NCBI RefSeq assembly: GCF_963853665.1
Contig: NZ_OY970459.1
Location: 496,001-560,000, forward strand
Source of the DNA: Mycobacterium decipiens
GTDB lineage: Bacteria > Actinomycetota > Actinomycetes > Mycobacteriales > Mycobacteriaceae
Length of the DNA: 64,000 nt
Direction of reading: 5' to 3'
Positions 1-7,186 of the stretch are shown in pieces (position 1 is the stretch's first letter; each line of letters opens with the position of its first letter). Position numbers and translations under genes: made by a program. A model generated the notes under the pieces. It searched no databases, was not told the DNA's origin, and saw nothing but the letters and a program-made list of their open reading frames with translations.

Positions 1-389
1 TAACCAGCGCGTCAAAGCCAGCAAACGGATTTCGGGGAGACGTTTCGCACGTCCACGGACAAGCCACGGAAAGTCCCTACCTCTACTTGAGATTTTCGGC
101 ATCGAAAACGTCCTGACCTGCGACGGTAGTGGAGCCGATGCGGGAATCGAACCCGCGTACTCAGCATGGGAAGTATTTTCGACGCCCGAACGTGTGAGCG
201 ATAACCGCCGGTGGACGGGCTGACGATAGGCGGCGTTTGCGCTGCTCCGGGACAGTTTCGGTACGGCTCTCCGACGCCTTCGGTACGGCCTTCGTTCGCC
301 GCCGGTTCGGCTGTGTCTACGGGACCGATACGGGACCGCGCGGAGGCCGTCAAAGAGTGGTGTCGGCACCGACTGGCAGAATTACGTAC
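1..389. other. Left flank with degenerate att copy; no gene seen
   Basis: No convincing gene is visible here on either strand. Open frames in this stretch read as arginine/proline-rich shadow protein. Apart from the tRNA-like block at 130-174, the stretch holds short direct repeats (cggtacgg near 258 and 281; acgggacc near 320 and 331). It probably represents an arm of an integrated element lying between the outer att remnant and the first payload gene at 390. Confidence 0.5.
130..174 (-). repeat. att-like remnant 1 (degenerate tRNA-Gly 3' end)
   Basis: This block resembles the 3' part of the tRNA-Gly at 7084-7157 but carries a one-base deletion and several substitutions. It is followed by attttc, the same six bases that follow the second copy at 2193. 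It cannot encode a tRNA because the 5' half is missing. Its greater decay suggests it is the oldest or outermost attachment site. Confidence 0.7.
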
Positions 390-1259
390 ATGGGATTCGC
401 CTCTAACGTCCTCAAGGTCATGATCTCCTCGCCGGGTGATACCGCTGACGAAGTCGAGGCGGTCAAGGGTGCGCTACATGGTTGGAACGGGTCGCGAGCT
501 GAGAACGCGCAGACAGTGCTGCTTCCACGATTCTGGAAGACGGACGCCATACCGCAGATGGACGCGAACGGCGGCCAGAGCGTCATTAATTCCCAACTCG
601 TGGACGACGCCGACATCGTCATCGCTCTGTTCGACTCGCGTCTCGGCCAGGCGACTGATAGCGCCGTGTCGGGTACCGCGGAGGAGATTGAACGGGCCGC
701 CGCAAGCGGCAAGCCGGTGCACGTCTGGTTCTCAGATGAACCTGTCGACCGCAACGCTGACTTTAAAGAACTGGATCGGCTCCAGAAGTTCCGCAAGGAG
801 CTGGAGGACAAAGGTCTACTCGGTGTGTACGCAGATCTGATTGATTTGGCCTACAAGGTGAGGGAGGCCATCGAGAGCGACATCGGTGGCCTGGGGCTCG
901 GTGCGCCGTCTGTCGTCCGCAAGGGTGAACACGCGATGCCGCGTGCGCGGGTGGACAAGCGCCGCGAGCAGACCGGCGCGGACAAGAAGGGCGCGCCGAA
1001 GTTCACAACGCGCTCGACCTTGGTCTTGGAGAACAAGAGTGAGCACGTCACCGCCGAGCAGCTGACGATGGATCCTGGTTCAGAACTCAGAGGCTCGATA
1101 CATCGTGAAAGCAAGGACCCCATCGACATGCCTCCGCTTTCCGAACTGAGGTTCCCGCTGATCTTGCACATGGGTATGTCCGATCACGTCACCGTCGAAC
1201 TCAACTGGATCGAGAACGGCGAACCTCAGAACGTGAGGCAGCCCGTCAGCCTGAATTGA
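390..1259 (+). CDS. DUF4062-like (TIR/SLOG-like fold) putative defence effector
   Basis: The 289-residue protein opens with a Rossmann-like N-terminal domain (about residues 1-150). A first strand is followed by ISSPGDT, then a DADIVIALFDSRLG strand and loop, a SGTAEEIERA helix and a KPVHVWFS strand. This layout is typical of the DUF4062 family, whose members are found in nucleotide-signalling and immune proteins. A basic linker (RVDKRREQTGADKK) leads to a beta-rich C-terminal part of about 85 residues that I do not recognise, perhaps a sensor. The ATG at 390 fits the start of the domain; GTG codons at 357 and 360 are alternatives and no strong ribosome site decides. It is convergent with the Fic remnant. 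The role in phage defence is inferred from the fold and from the island context, and no catalytic residue can be fixed. Confidence 0.65.
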   Translation: MGFASNVLKVMISSPGDTADEVEAVKGALHGWNGSRAENAQTVLLPRFWKTDAIPQMDANGGQSVINSQLVDDADIVIALFDSRLGQATDSAVSGTAEEIERAAASGKPVHVWFSDEPVDRNADFKELDRLQKFRKELEDKGLLGVYADLIDLAYKVREAIESDIGGLGLGAPSVVRKGEHAMPRARVDKRREQTGADKKGAPKFTTRSTLVLENKSEHVTAEQLTMDPGSELRGSIHRESKDPIDMPPLSELRFPLILHMGMSDHVTVELNWIENGEPQNVRQPVSLN

Positions 1260-1265
1260 GCGCGG

Positions 1266-1658
1266 TCACGGGGCGTCGAAAGGCAATAACTTCGCCCCGT
1301 GACCGGGCCGACAGGTAGTTCCAACCGTCTCAGCCGATGCGCTCGCCGGGGTGGCCGCGCGGCGGGTCGCCCCGTCTCCATCGGGTCCGGCCACCACCGA
1401 TTCTGTTCGAAGTAGGAGAGTGCGCAGAGCTGCGAGGTGGGTTCCATGCGTGCTGTCGAGTCGAGAAATCTCGCTCATGGCGGCTTCGAGTTCGACAGCG
1501 ATATCCGCGTCGATGGTGGCATCGATTTTGGCGATGTAGGGGGGAAGCGACACTGTCACGGAACGAAGTGTCCTGTCCTCGCGGGTGCCACCCCTTTGGG
1601 TCTGTGCCCACGGGCGTCGCTCCGCGCTGTGGCTAGGCCACCCAACTCTGGGTTGCAT
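1266..1658 (-). pseudogene. Truncated Fic-family protein, N-terminal domain only
   Basis: Residues 3-90 match the start of mycobacterial Fic/DOC proteins: VGWPSH, RGGTREDRTL, SVTVSLPPYIAKID, then EISRLDSTHG and LRTLLLRTESV. In intact relatives this is followed by the inhibitory SxxxE helix and the catalytic core with HPFxxGNGR. Here the match stops at about base 1388, and about 40 unrelated residues run to a stop, so AMP-transferase activity is lost. ATG 1658 is preceded by a palindromic control region at 1670-1741. The short ORF may still be expressed, but it is best called a remnant. Confidence 0.7.
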
Positions 1659-1669
1659 AGATGTCTCCC

Positions 1670-1741
1670 AACTCGGACTAACTATAGCGTTAGTCCGAGT
1701 TGTGTCGATAAATCGGACTTTGGTACGCATTAGTCCGGGTT
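1670..1741 (-). promoter_or_regulatory. Paired palindromic operators upstream of the Fic remnant
   Basis: A perfect inverted repeat has arms AACTCGGACTAAC (1670-1682) and GTTAGTCCGAGTT (1689-1701) around a six-base centre. It is followed at 1710-1741 by an imperfect second pair (AATCGGACTT and ATTAGTCCGGGTT). Four related half-sites directly before a gene start (1658) are characteristic of autoregulated toxin-antitoxin or Fic modules. The binding protein is not identifiable in the window. Confidence 0.65.
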
Positions 1742-2146
1742 ACGAGCGACCATCCATGGGCGCACACGCGGTCGATCCGGTGAGAGGCGACGCCGGTCAC
1801 GGGCGTGTCAGCAGATCGGATGTATCCCGCCACCTGGGGTTTCGCTCACGGCACCAGATGGGCAACGTGGTACGTGCGCAACGAGCCAGAGTTGCCGAGG
1901 ACGATAGTAGACATCTTCCGAGCGACGCTTCAGCGATCTAGCTGCTGAAGAAGCGCCTCCAGTCGCCCGTATCGTCCGACACCGTGTAGAGCGGCCGGCG
2001 GCAGGGGCGTCCGTCAGCCCTTCAGTCTGTCGGTTGTTCGCAGCGTTCGCCATGAAGCTCGCGGTGAGGCTTCTCGGCTAGTTTTGGTCGGCGAGCCCCG
2101 AAATCGCAAGATCTTGAAGGCCGCCGGTGACACTTGCGTCTGAAGC
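1742..2146. other. No gene seen
   Basis: About 400 bases without a supportable reading frame; open frames here look like shadow sequence. It could be eroded material from the outer element. Confidence 0.5.
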
Positions 2147-2192
2147 TGGAGCCGATGACGGGAATCGAACCCGCGTATTCAGCTTGGGAAGC
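2147..2192 (-). repeat. att copy 2, 46 bp identical to the tRNA-Gly 3' end
   Basis: Bases 2147-2192 are identical by eye to 7084-7129, covering the CCA end, acceptor strand, T arm and part of the anticodon arm of the tRNA. They end just inside the anticodon stem. This is what a core attachment site left by an element inserted in the tRNA gene should look like. The 170 bases after it, up to the toxin stop at 2363, hold no gene I can support. Confidence 0.85.
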
Positions 2193-2362
2193 ATTTTCTG
2201 GCGCGGTTCCGCGAACCGTCGCCGCAGCTAGACGGCCCTCGGAACCGGCCTTAACCAGGCCGATTGGGCCCGGCGGAACCTCTTCGTCGCTGGTACGCAA
2301 AGCGTAGTTCGGGGGTTCCAGCGGGGTTTCTCGAACGGGCGTTTGAGCAGGCAGAAGTAGGT

Positions 2363-2749
2363 TTAGCTGGCTCCGGGGTCGAACTGGCCAAGGTAATCGA
2401 ACAACGCGGCGTCAATCTGAGCGACTTTCGGGGGGTCAAGCGTCCCCGTGAACTGCCATAGATCGGCCTTCTCAATCGACTGGAGGGCTGGGATCCTGAC
2501 CCAGCACTTTTTCTCGACACCGCCCTCGCCTTGGCCGAGTTTGATGTCGAACCTTGTTTTCAGGGTTGTTTCACCTGACAGCGGGCAACCGGACACGAGG
2601 GGCCACTTTGCGTCGTTGTTTGTGGTGTCGCCGCTGAGAACCACGAAGTAGCGGTGTTTGTGTAGTCGCCGCTTGACGACTTTCGGCAACAGCACGACCG
2701 CCTCGTCTGGGATGAGATAGATCCCGCCGCGGATCGGCGTGAGTGCCAT
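2363..2749 (-). CDS. PemK/MazF-like toxin
   Basis: The 128-residue protein opens with RGGIYLIPDE and continues with RYFVVLSGD, a WPLVSGCPLSG loop, TRFDIKLGQGEGGVEKKCWV and IPALQSIEKADLWQFTGTL. This strand order and the S/T-containing loop match the PemK/MazF endoribonuclease fold. The family cleaves mRNA, but the residues usual for catalysis are not certain here. Its ATG follows directly on the stop of the upstream gene (stop at 2750-2752, start at 2749), so the two are translationally coupled and probably form a toxin-antitoxin pair. The length is usual for the family. Confidence 0.7.
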   Translation of the reverse strand: MALTPIRGGIYLIPDEAVVLLPKVVKRRLHKHRYFVVLSGDTTNNDAKWPLVSGCPLSGETTLKTRFDIKLGQGEGGVEKKCWVRIPALQSIEKADLWQFTGTLDPPKVAQIDAALFDYLGQFDPGAS

Positions 2750-3094
2750 CTATCGAAAAAGTCGACTTACTTGCCTACGCGATCGGCCGAACGCGCGGAC
2801 CTCATCAACGAGCTCCGAAAGGTCTCCCTCGTCGCAGTTTGGCGGTGCGCCACGATCCGGGAGCGACAGTGTGTTCTCCCTCACGGCCCGCAAGTACTCA
2901 CGACGTTTCTCAACCGCCAGCTTTAGTTGCCGCGTCTCTTCCTGGATATCGACGTACAGATGCATCGGGATCAAGTGGATGCCGCCATGCTCGTCTGTGA
3001 GCTGCACAAACTCTGCGCGAGGATGTCCGCTTTCAACCGTGATCCGCGAATCGTCATCTGCGCGAATCACATGCTCAGGGCGGTGTGCGTCCAT
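2750..3094 (-). CDS. Putative antitoxin partner of the PemK-like toxin
   Basis: The product is a 114-residue acidic protein with no recognised family. Residues 50-75 are helical and charged (EETRQLKLAVEKRREYL), and the C-terminal part is rich in Asp/Glu before a basic end (RSRRQVSRLF), fitting a toxin-neutralising tail. GAGGAGG eleven bases before ATG 3094 supports the start. It is the first gene of a two-gene unit with the toxin at 2363-2749, in the usual antitoxin-first order. The assignment rests on position and size only. Confidence 0.5.
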   Translation of the reverse strand: MDAHRPEHVIRADDDSRITVESGHPRAEFVQLTDEHGGIHLIPMHLYVDIQEETRQLKLAVEKRREYLRAVRENTLSLPDRGAPPNCDEGDLSELVDEVRAFGRSRRQVSRLFR

Positions 3095-3318
3095 CTCGGT
3101 TACGGCCTCCTCGGGCTCCCAGGTTGTAACCTCGAACGTACTTTCTACCCAAAGTATGCCCTAATTTCCCTTGTCGCCGTGCACCAACGGTCCCGCGTGC
3201 CGTACTAACGGTCGAGTAACACCTTTGCAGCGGTCCCGCATAGCCCCTGCACAATGCCCCGCCTTGGCAGGTACGGGTTCCGCCGGCAACCGGGACGACA
3301 AGTGTGGAGGCCGTGCAG

Positions 3319-3382
3319 ACGGCGAAGGGGAGGCGGTGTAGTCCCGCCTCTTAAGGACGCACGCCTCCCCTTGCTTCGCCGT
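3319..3382. repeat. Nested competing hairpins
   Basis: ACGGCGAA (3319-3326) and GGGGAGGCG (3327-3335) pair with the complements at 3362-3382, with a four-base bulge. The inner GAGGCG (3330-3335) can instead pair with CGCCTC at 3345-3350. Two mutually exclusive stems of this kind suggest an RNA switch, an attenuator or a recombination site. The rest of 3095-3575 holds no gene I can support. Confidence 0.5.
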
Positions 3383-3575
3383 ACTTTCCCTCGCTGAGGC
3401 TCCGCGGGGATTTTTCTGGGAAGTCTGTTATCAATCTGGCCGGCGCAGACTCCGCGTCGCTGCCGTTGGCCGGTACCTCGTTCCGTCAGGCCTGGGCGGG
3501 GTCTCGTACCCACGGGGCCCGACAGCGCCGAACTCGGATGCCCCGGGCTTGTACGTGCCCGGGTCGAGCCGGCCC

Positions 3576-3656
3576 ATGTTGCGGATCGCACGGAGATACT
3601 GCCGCACCTACGCGTGGCACGTTGAGCACGCCGAGCGTAAGGCCGCGGACTCGTGA
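3576..3656 (+). CDS. Small ORF coupled to the serine recombinase
   Basis: A 26-residue frame from ATG 3576 reads as a plausible basic helix (MLRIARRYCRTYAWHVEHAE). Its TGA at 3654-3656 overlaps a GTG at 3653, the arrangement of coupled genes. An upstream in-frame GTG at 3555 would lengthen it. No family is recognised. It may be a small accessory protein of the recombinase or the end of a decayed gene, so confidence is low. Confidence 0.3.
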   Translation: MLRIARRYCRTYAWHVEHAERKAADS

Positions 3657-3670
3657 GTGCGGCAGTAAAA

Positions 3671-4337
3671 ATGCAGCGCGCGTTGATGTTCGGCTACTCG
3701 CGCGTAAGCACCGAGGAGCAAGCCGGCAGCCGCAACGGGCTGGAAGCCTAGCGCTCCGCCATCGATGCCGAAGCGAAGCGGCGCGGTTGGGCCGTGGAGC
3801 ACTACGCCGACGAAGGCGCCAGCGGCAAGTACATCAACGGCAACTTGCGCGAAGTGTTGAGCCTCTTGGCGAGCGGTCAAGGCGACGGCCTGATCGTGGC
3901 CAAGCTAGACCGGCGAGCACGGTCGGTCGTCCATGCCGCCAACGTAATCCAGGATGCGCAGGACCGAGGTTGGTCGCTGGTCGTGCTCGACATCAACTTG
4001 GACCTGTCGACGGCCGCAGGCCGGATGATGGCGCGCACTGTGGTCAACTTCGCCGAGTACGAGCGCGAGCTCATCTCAGAGCGGACCAAGGCCTGTCTGG
4101 CGGCCAAAGAAGCGGCGCGGCGAGCCGATTGGGCGCCCACGGCTGGCGAAGCCGGGCGTCGTGCGGCGGATTGTGTTGGACCGCAATAGCGTGCTGAGCT
4201 TCGCGAAGATCGCAACGGCGTTGGAAGGCGAGGGCATGCTGTCACCTGCTGGCCGACCCAACTGGCAGGCATCGACCGTGCGCCGAATCTGCGCGAGCGC
4301 CACGGCCGCAACAGAAGCCGAACAGGCGAGCGCATGA
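3671..4337 (+). pseudogene. Serine recombinase (resolvase family), amber and frameshift
   Basis: From ATG 3671 the frame reads FGYSRVSTEEQ, with the catalytic serine of the resolvase family. It meets a TAG at 3749-3751 where relatives have Gln (GLEA-stop-RSAIDAEA). The frame then continues through LIVAKLDRRARS, GRMMARTVVNFAEYEREL and ISERTKA. Near 4125 it must shift to read GRPRLAKPGVVRRIVLD and a C-terminal helix-turn-helix segment (SFAKIATALEGEG) ending at 4337. GTG 3653 would start a shorter frame that joins in phase. It overlaps the next gene by ATGA. Two lesions make it inactive unless the amber codon is suppressed. Confidence 0.75.
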
Positions 4338-4618
4338 GGCCGCTCGTCAAGCGTGCACCAGACGGCCGCTGGGTCACCGTCCCGAGTACGCCCCGGTACC
4401 CCGCGCCGGAACCGGCCCCGGCAGCCCGCGAGCCACGGGCGAAGCTCACCGAGGACGACGTGCGGGCGATCCGCGCCGACTACGCGGCGGGTAGGTGGGG
4501 CGTGGGTGACCTCGCGTACATCTACGGCGTCACCCAATCGACCATGAGCAGCGTCGTGCGTGGCCATACCTGGCGGCACGTCGCCACCGAACCCAGACCC
4601 CGAGAAAAGGAGTCATAA
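4334..4618 (+). CDS. Small helix-turn-helix protein of the integrative element
   Basis: The 94-residue protein has a proline-rich N-terminus and then a DNA-binding segment at about residues 40-85 (LTEDDVRAIRADYAAG, DLAYIYGVTQSTMSSVVRG, TWRHV). This helix-turn-helix style is common in small phage and plasmid proteins next to integrases. It starts in an ATGA overlap with the recombinase and ends two bases before the integrase start, so it belongs to the same transcript. It could act as an excisionase-like or regulatory factor; no lesion is seen. Confidence 0.6.
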   Translation: MRPLVKRAPDGRWVTVPSTPRYPAPEPAPAAREPRAKLTEDDVRAIRADYAAGRWGVGDLAYIYGVTQSTMSSVVRGHTWRHVATEPRPREKES

Positions 4619-4619
4619 G

Positions 4620-5973
4620 ATGCCACAGAAGAAGCGTGGAGTCTGGGTTGCGCGTTGGCCCGGCCCCGACGGCAAGCAGCGTAGCCACAGCCCGTTCAAG
4701 ACCAAGAAGGCCGCAGAAGCCTATGAAGTCAAGGCCAAGGCCGTTCTCGCGGCGGGTATCGACTTCGACCCCGGCAAGGGCAAGATGCTGTTCCGTGACG
4801 CGGCGGCGATCTGGTTGGAGTCCCGCAAGGCAGACACCCGCAACAACGCTGCCAACCACCGCTACGCGCTCGCCCCGGCCGCAACCCGACGCGGCGACGG
4901 TAAGACATTCGGCATTGACGCGGTGTTCGGCGGCTACCCGCTCAACAAGATCACCCGCGAGTACATACAGGACTGGGTCAACCGGCTCACCGCCGCAGGC
5001 AAGAAGTCATCCACCGTGCGCCATGCGTTCTTTACGGTGCGGATGGTCTTGCAGCAGGCGGTAGCGGATGGCAGGATCACCGTCAACCCGGCGCAGCACG
5101 TTAGGTCGGCCGAGCGCGCGAAGGCCAGACCGGGTGCTGTGGACGCCGCACACAATTCCTTACCGCGCAACAGGTTACGGCGCTCGTCGCAGCTACGCCT
5201 CGGCCCTACAACGTGTTGGTCCACCTAGCCGCATGGACGGGTCTACGGGCGGCGGAGCTGGCGGGGTTACAGGTTGGCGATGTGCAGATAGTACACGGCC
5301 CCAACATTTTACGTGTGTTGCGGGCGGCACGCGGCGATGGCCAGTTGAAGACCGCAGAGCATTCGCACCGTGCCGTTGACCCCGGCCACCGTGGAAATGC
5401 TGCGCGACTACCGCGCCGTACACCCGGCTACCAACTCGCCTCAGGCCCCGCTGTTCCCCGGCGTACGGCTGACGGCACCCCGGCCTACCGGCGTGCGGGC
5501 GACACCCGCCGACACAGGGACGGCCAAGCCTGGGTGTGAAGGATGCCACTCCTGGCGCCGACGCGAAGGCGCGAGCGCGGCGACAGGCGGAAGCCTTGGC
5601 CGAGCTGACCGTGAACGACGCCGAGAAGCGGTTGGTGCTCGACTGGACCCAGCCTTACCACCACCCCGCGTTGTACAAGGCCGTGTTCCAGCCCGCTGTG
5701 CTCCGAGCCAACCGAACGGCGGGTAACGCCGTGCTCCCCGGCGGCGTTGAAGTCCATGCCCTGCGGCATACCTACGCGAGCTTGAGCGTGGCAGCCGGGA
5801 TTAAGCCCGAGCGCTTGAGCGGGCGCATGGGCCACGCCAACGTACGGACGACGCTGGACGTGTACGTGCACCTGTTCCCCCGAGGACGACGCGAGCGCGG
5901 ATATGCCGCGCTGGGCGCACTAGCCGTGCCGAAGCCCAGCTTCGGCGGAAATGTTGTGCTGCTCCACGGTTAG
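4620..5973 (+). pseudogene. Tyrosine integrase, multiple frameshifts
   Basis: AAAGGAG precedes ATG 4620. The N-terminal part reads as an integrase arm- and core-binding region (WVARWPGPDGKQRS, KAAEAYEVKAK, ITREYIQDWVNRL). The frame shifts near 5155 (LVHLAAWTGLRAAELAGLQ continues in another frame), again near 5360 (VPLTPATVEMLRDY) and again near 5530. The final part keeps the catalytic signature HALRHTYAS, GRMGH and TTLDVYVHLF with the active-site tyrosine. At least three frameshifts rule out a working protein. The stop overlaps that of the convergent TIR gene. This enzyme probably drove insertion at the tRNA-Gly gene. Confidence 0.85.
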
Positions 5974-6986
5974 AACGGCATACCTTCGGCGGCTTCCCGG
6001 TCTCGGCGCGCGTCTGCGTCCTGCTCGTCCAAGAACTGTTCATAGGCATCGATGTCGGTCTCGATGACATCAGCCTCGGGCTGTCGCCGAAGGAATTGGA
6101 TGATTGCGCGGGGATACGACATGCCATCTAGCGCGGAGTTGGCCCGGTAAACTTGGTCATTCGTTTTGGCGGCGACGAGTAGCTCAGCGGATTGGTTTGC
6201 GTCGCATTCTAATTCGCGGAGGTACTTCCAGATTCGGTCAGTCCGATTGAATGAGCCCGATTGCTGCATCGCCCTCACCAGTGAGGCTACGAGCCCGCAG
6301 AGAAGCGATTCCTGTTTTGCGACCCGGTCCAACACCTTCTCGGCGATCAATTGCGGAACCGTAGACCGTTCCGGCCCCGCCTGGAGCTTCCCCAACGGCC
6401 CATACGGAGTAACGCCGAAGTTGAGTGCCATCACGGGAACGTGTCGACCCATCAACCATCCGACCTCTTGGGGGCACCAATCACTCTGCTTGAACCCCGA
6501 GTGGAGGAACACAAGCGCAGCGTCGGCGGTGTCCAGTGCCTTCTCGATCTCGTACTGCCATGTCGCATCGTCGGGGATTGAGTCGTGGGCCACGAACAGA
6601 GTTACGCCGAACCGTTCAAGTTCCTCGCGGATGGCACCAACAAATCGGCGCTCGGCGGACAGGTGCGACGCGAAGATGAAGAGAGGTTGTGCGCCGCGCA
6701 CGGTTGTCGCTACAGCCTTCGGCGGGGTGCTGACGGGCGGGACATCGAGGCCAAGCAACTCGGCCATGTCGATCAGCTGGTCATCACGCGCCGCCGCGAG
6801 ATCATGTTCAAGGGGATCGTTGTCGGACACCGTCAGCCCGTAGTTGGTCAAGACGAAGGCGATGCGATCCCAGTCGTACACACGGCGCATCTCGTCGGTG
6901 ATGCGCATGATCAGGTCCAGCCTGTCGCGCGTCGTCAGCACACTTGCTGCCCTTCCAGAACGTCGCCGGACACGAGCGTTATCCAT
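5970..6986 (-). CDS. TIR-domain protein with N-terminal helical domain, putative defence effector
   Basis: The 338-residue protein has a helical N-terminal segment (about residues 16-80: RDRLDLIMRITDEMRRVYDW and AELLGLD) that resembles adaptor domains placed before TIR effectors; I cannot name it. Residues 101-230 form a TIR domain: PLFIFASHLS, AIREELERFGVTLFVAHD, WQYEIEKALDTADAALVFLHSGF and SDWCPQEVGWLMG. Glu174 of SDWCPQE is at the position of the NADase glutamate. The C-terminal 100 residues are helical and unrecognised. ATG 6986 is chosen; an ATG 20 codons upstream (7046) is possible. The reading frame is intact although the adjacent integrase is broken. NAD cleavage in anti-phage defence is known for many bacterial TIR proteins; for this one it is inference. 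Confidence 0.8.
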   Translation of the reverse strand: MDNARVRRRSGRAASVLTTRDRLDLIMRITDEMRRVYDWDRIAFVLTNYGLTVSDNDPLEHDLAAARDDQLIDMAELLGLDVPPVSTPPKAVATTVRGAQPLFIFASHLSAERRFVGAIREELERFGVTLFVAHDSIPDDATWQYEIEKALDTADAALVFLHSGFKQSDWCPQEVGWLMGRHVPVMALNFGVTPYGPLGKLQAGPERSTVPQLIAEKVLDRVAKQESLLCGLVASLVRAMQQSGSFNRTDRIWKYLRELECDANQSAELLVAAKTNDQVYRANSALDGMSYPRAIIQFLRRQPEADVIETDIDAYEQFLDEQDADARRDREAAEGMPF

Positions 6987-7083
6987 TGTTCCATCGGCGG
7001 GCGACAGCGCCGGGAGCAAGGGACGCCTAAGGGACCACCCGCCCACCGAACCCCCACGCGAGCAACCAAACCCCTGGTCACAT

Positions 7084-7129
7084 TGGAGCCGATGACGGGA
7101 ATCGAACCCGCGTATTCAGCTTGGGAAGC
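7084..7129 (-). repeat. att copy 3, within the intact tRNA-Gly
   Basis: This is the right-hand attachment site, identical over 46 bases to 2147-2192. It marks the boundary between the island and the conserved chromosome. Confidence 0.85.
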
Positions 7130-7157
7130 TGATGTTCTGCCATTGAACTACATCGGC
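7084..7157 (-). tRNA. tRNA-Gly (anticodon CCC)
   Basis: The minus strand reads a complete cloverleaf. The acceptor GCCGATG pairs with CATCGGC, and TCCA is encoded at the 3' end. The D arm contains AGTTCAATGGCAG, and an anticodon stem TCAGC/GCTGA encloses the loop TTCCCAA with anticodon CCC. The T arm contains GGTTCGATTCC. The gene is intact, as expected when an inserted element restores the 3' end. The conserved chromosomal segment (ZIP-like gene, pcp) follows at once. Confidence 0.95.
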
Positions 7158-7186
7158 GTGGCTGCCCGAAAGGCTAGCACCCGGGG

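Larger units (their letters stand above)
130..7129. mobile_element. Tandem integrative elements at tRNA-Gly, mobility genes decayed
   Basis: Three copies of the 3' part of a tRNA-Gly gene lie at 130-174 (degenerate), 2147-2192 and 7084-7129 (part of the intact tRNA). They divide the region into an outer element of about 2 kb and an inner element of about 5 kb. The inner element carries a serine recombinase, a small HTH protein and a tyrosine integrase, as is usual for actinobacterial integrative elements, but both recombinases are disrupted. Payload genes are a DUF4062-like protein, a Fic remnant, a PemK-like toxin pair and a TIR protein. Integration into a tRNA 3' end with restoration of the tRNA is standard for tyrosine integrases. 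The boundaries are inferred from the repeats. Confidence 0.75.

Noticed and set aside
12..353. 113-codon minus-strand frame at the left end
   Set aside because: Arg/Pro/Ser-rich composition, no family and it runs through the att remnant; shadow frame.
3205..3591. 128-codon minus-strand frame
   Set aside because: Arg/Pro/Gly-rich, spans the nested hairpin, no family and no ribosome site.
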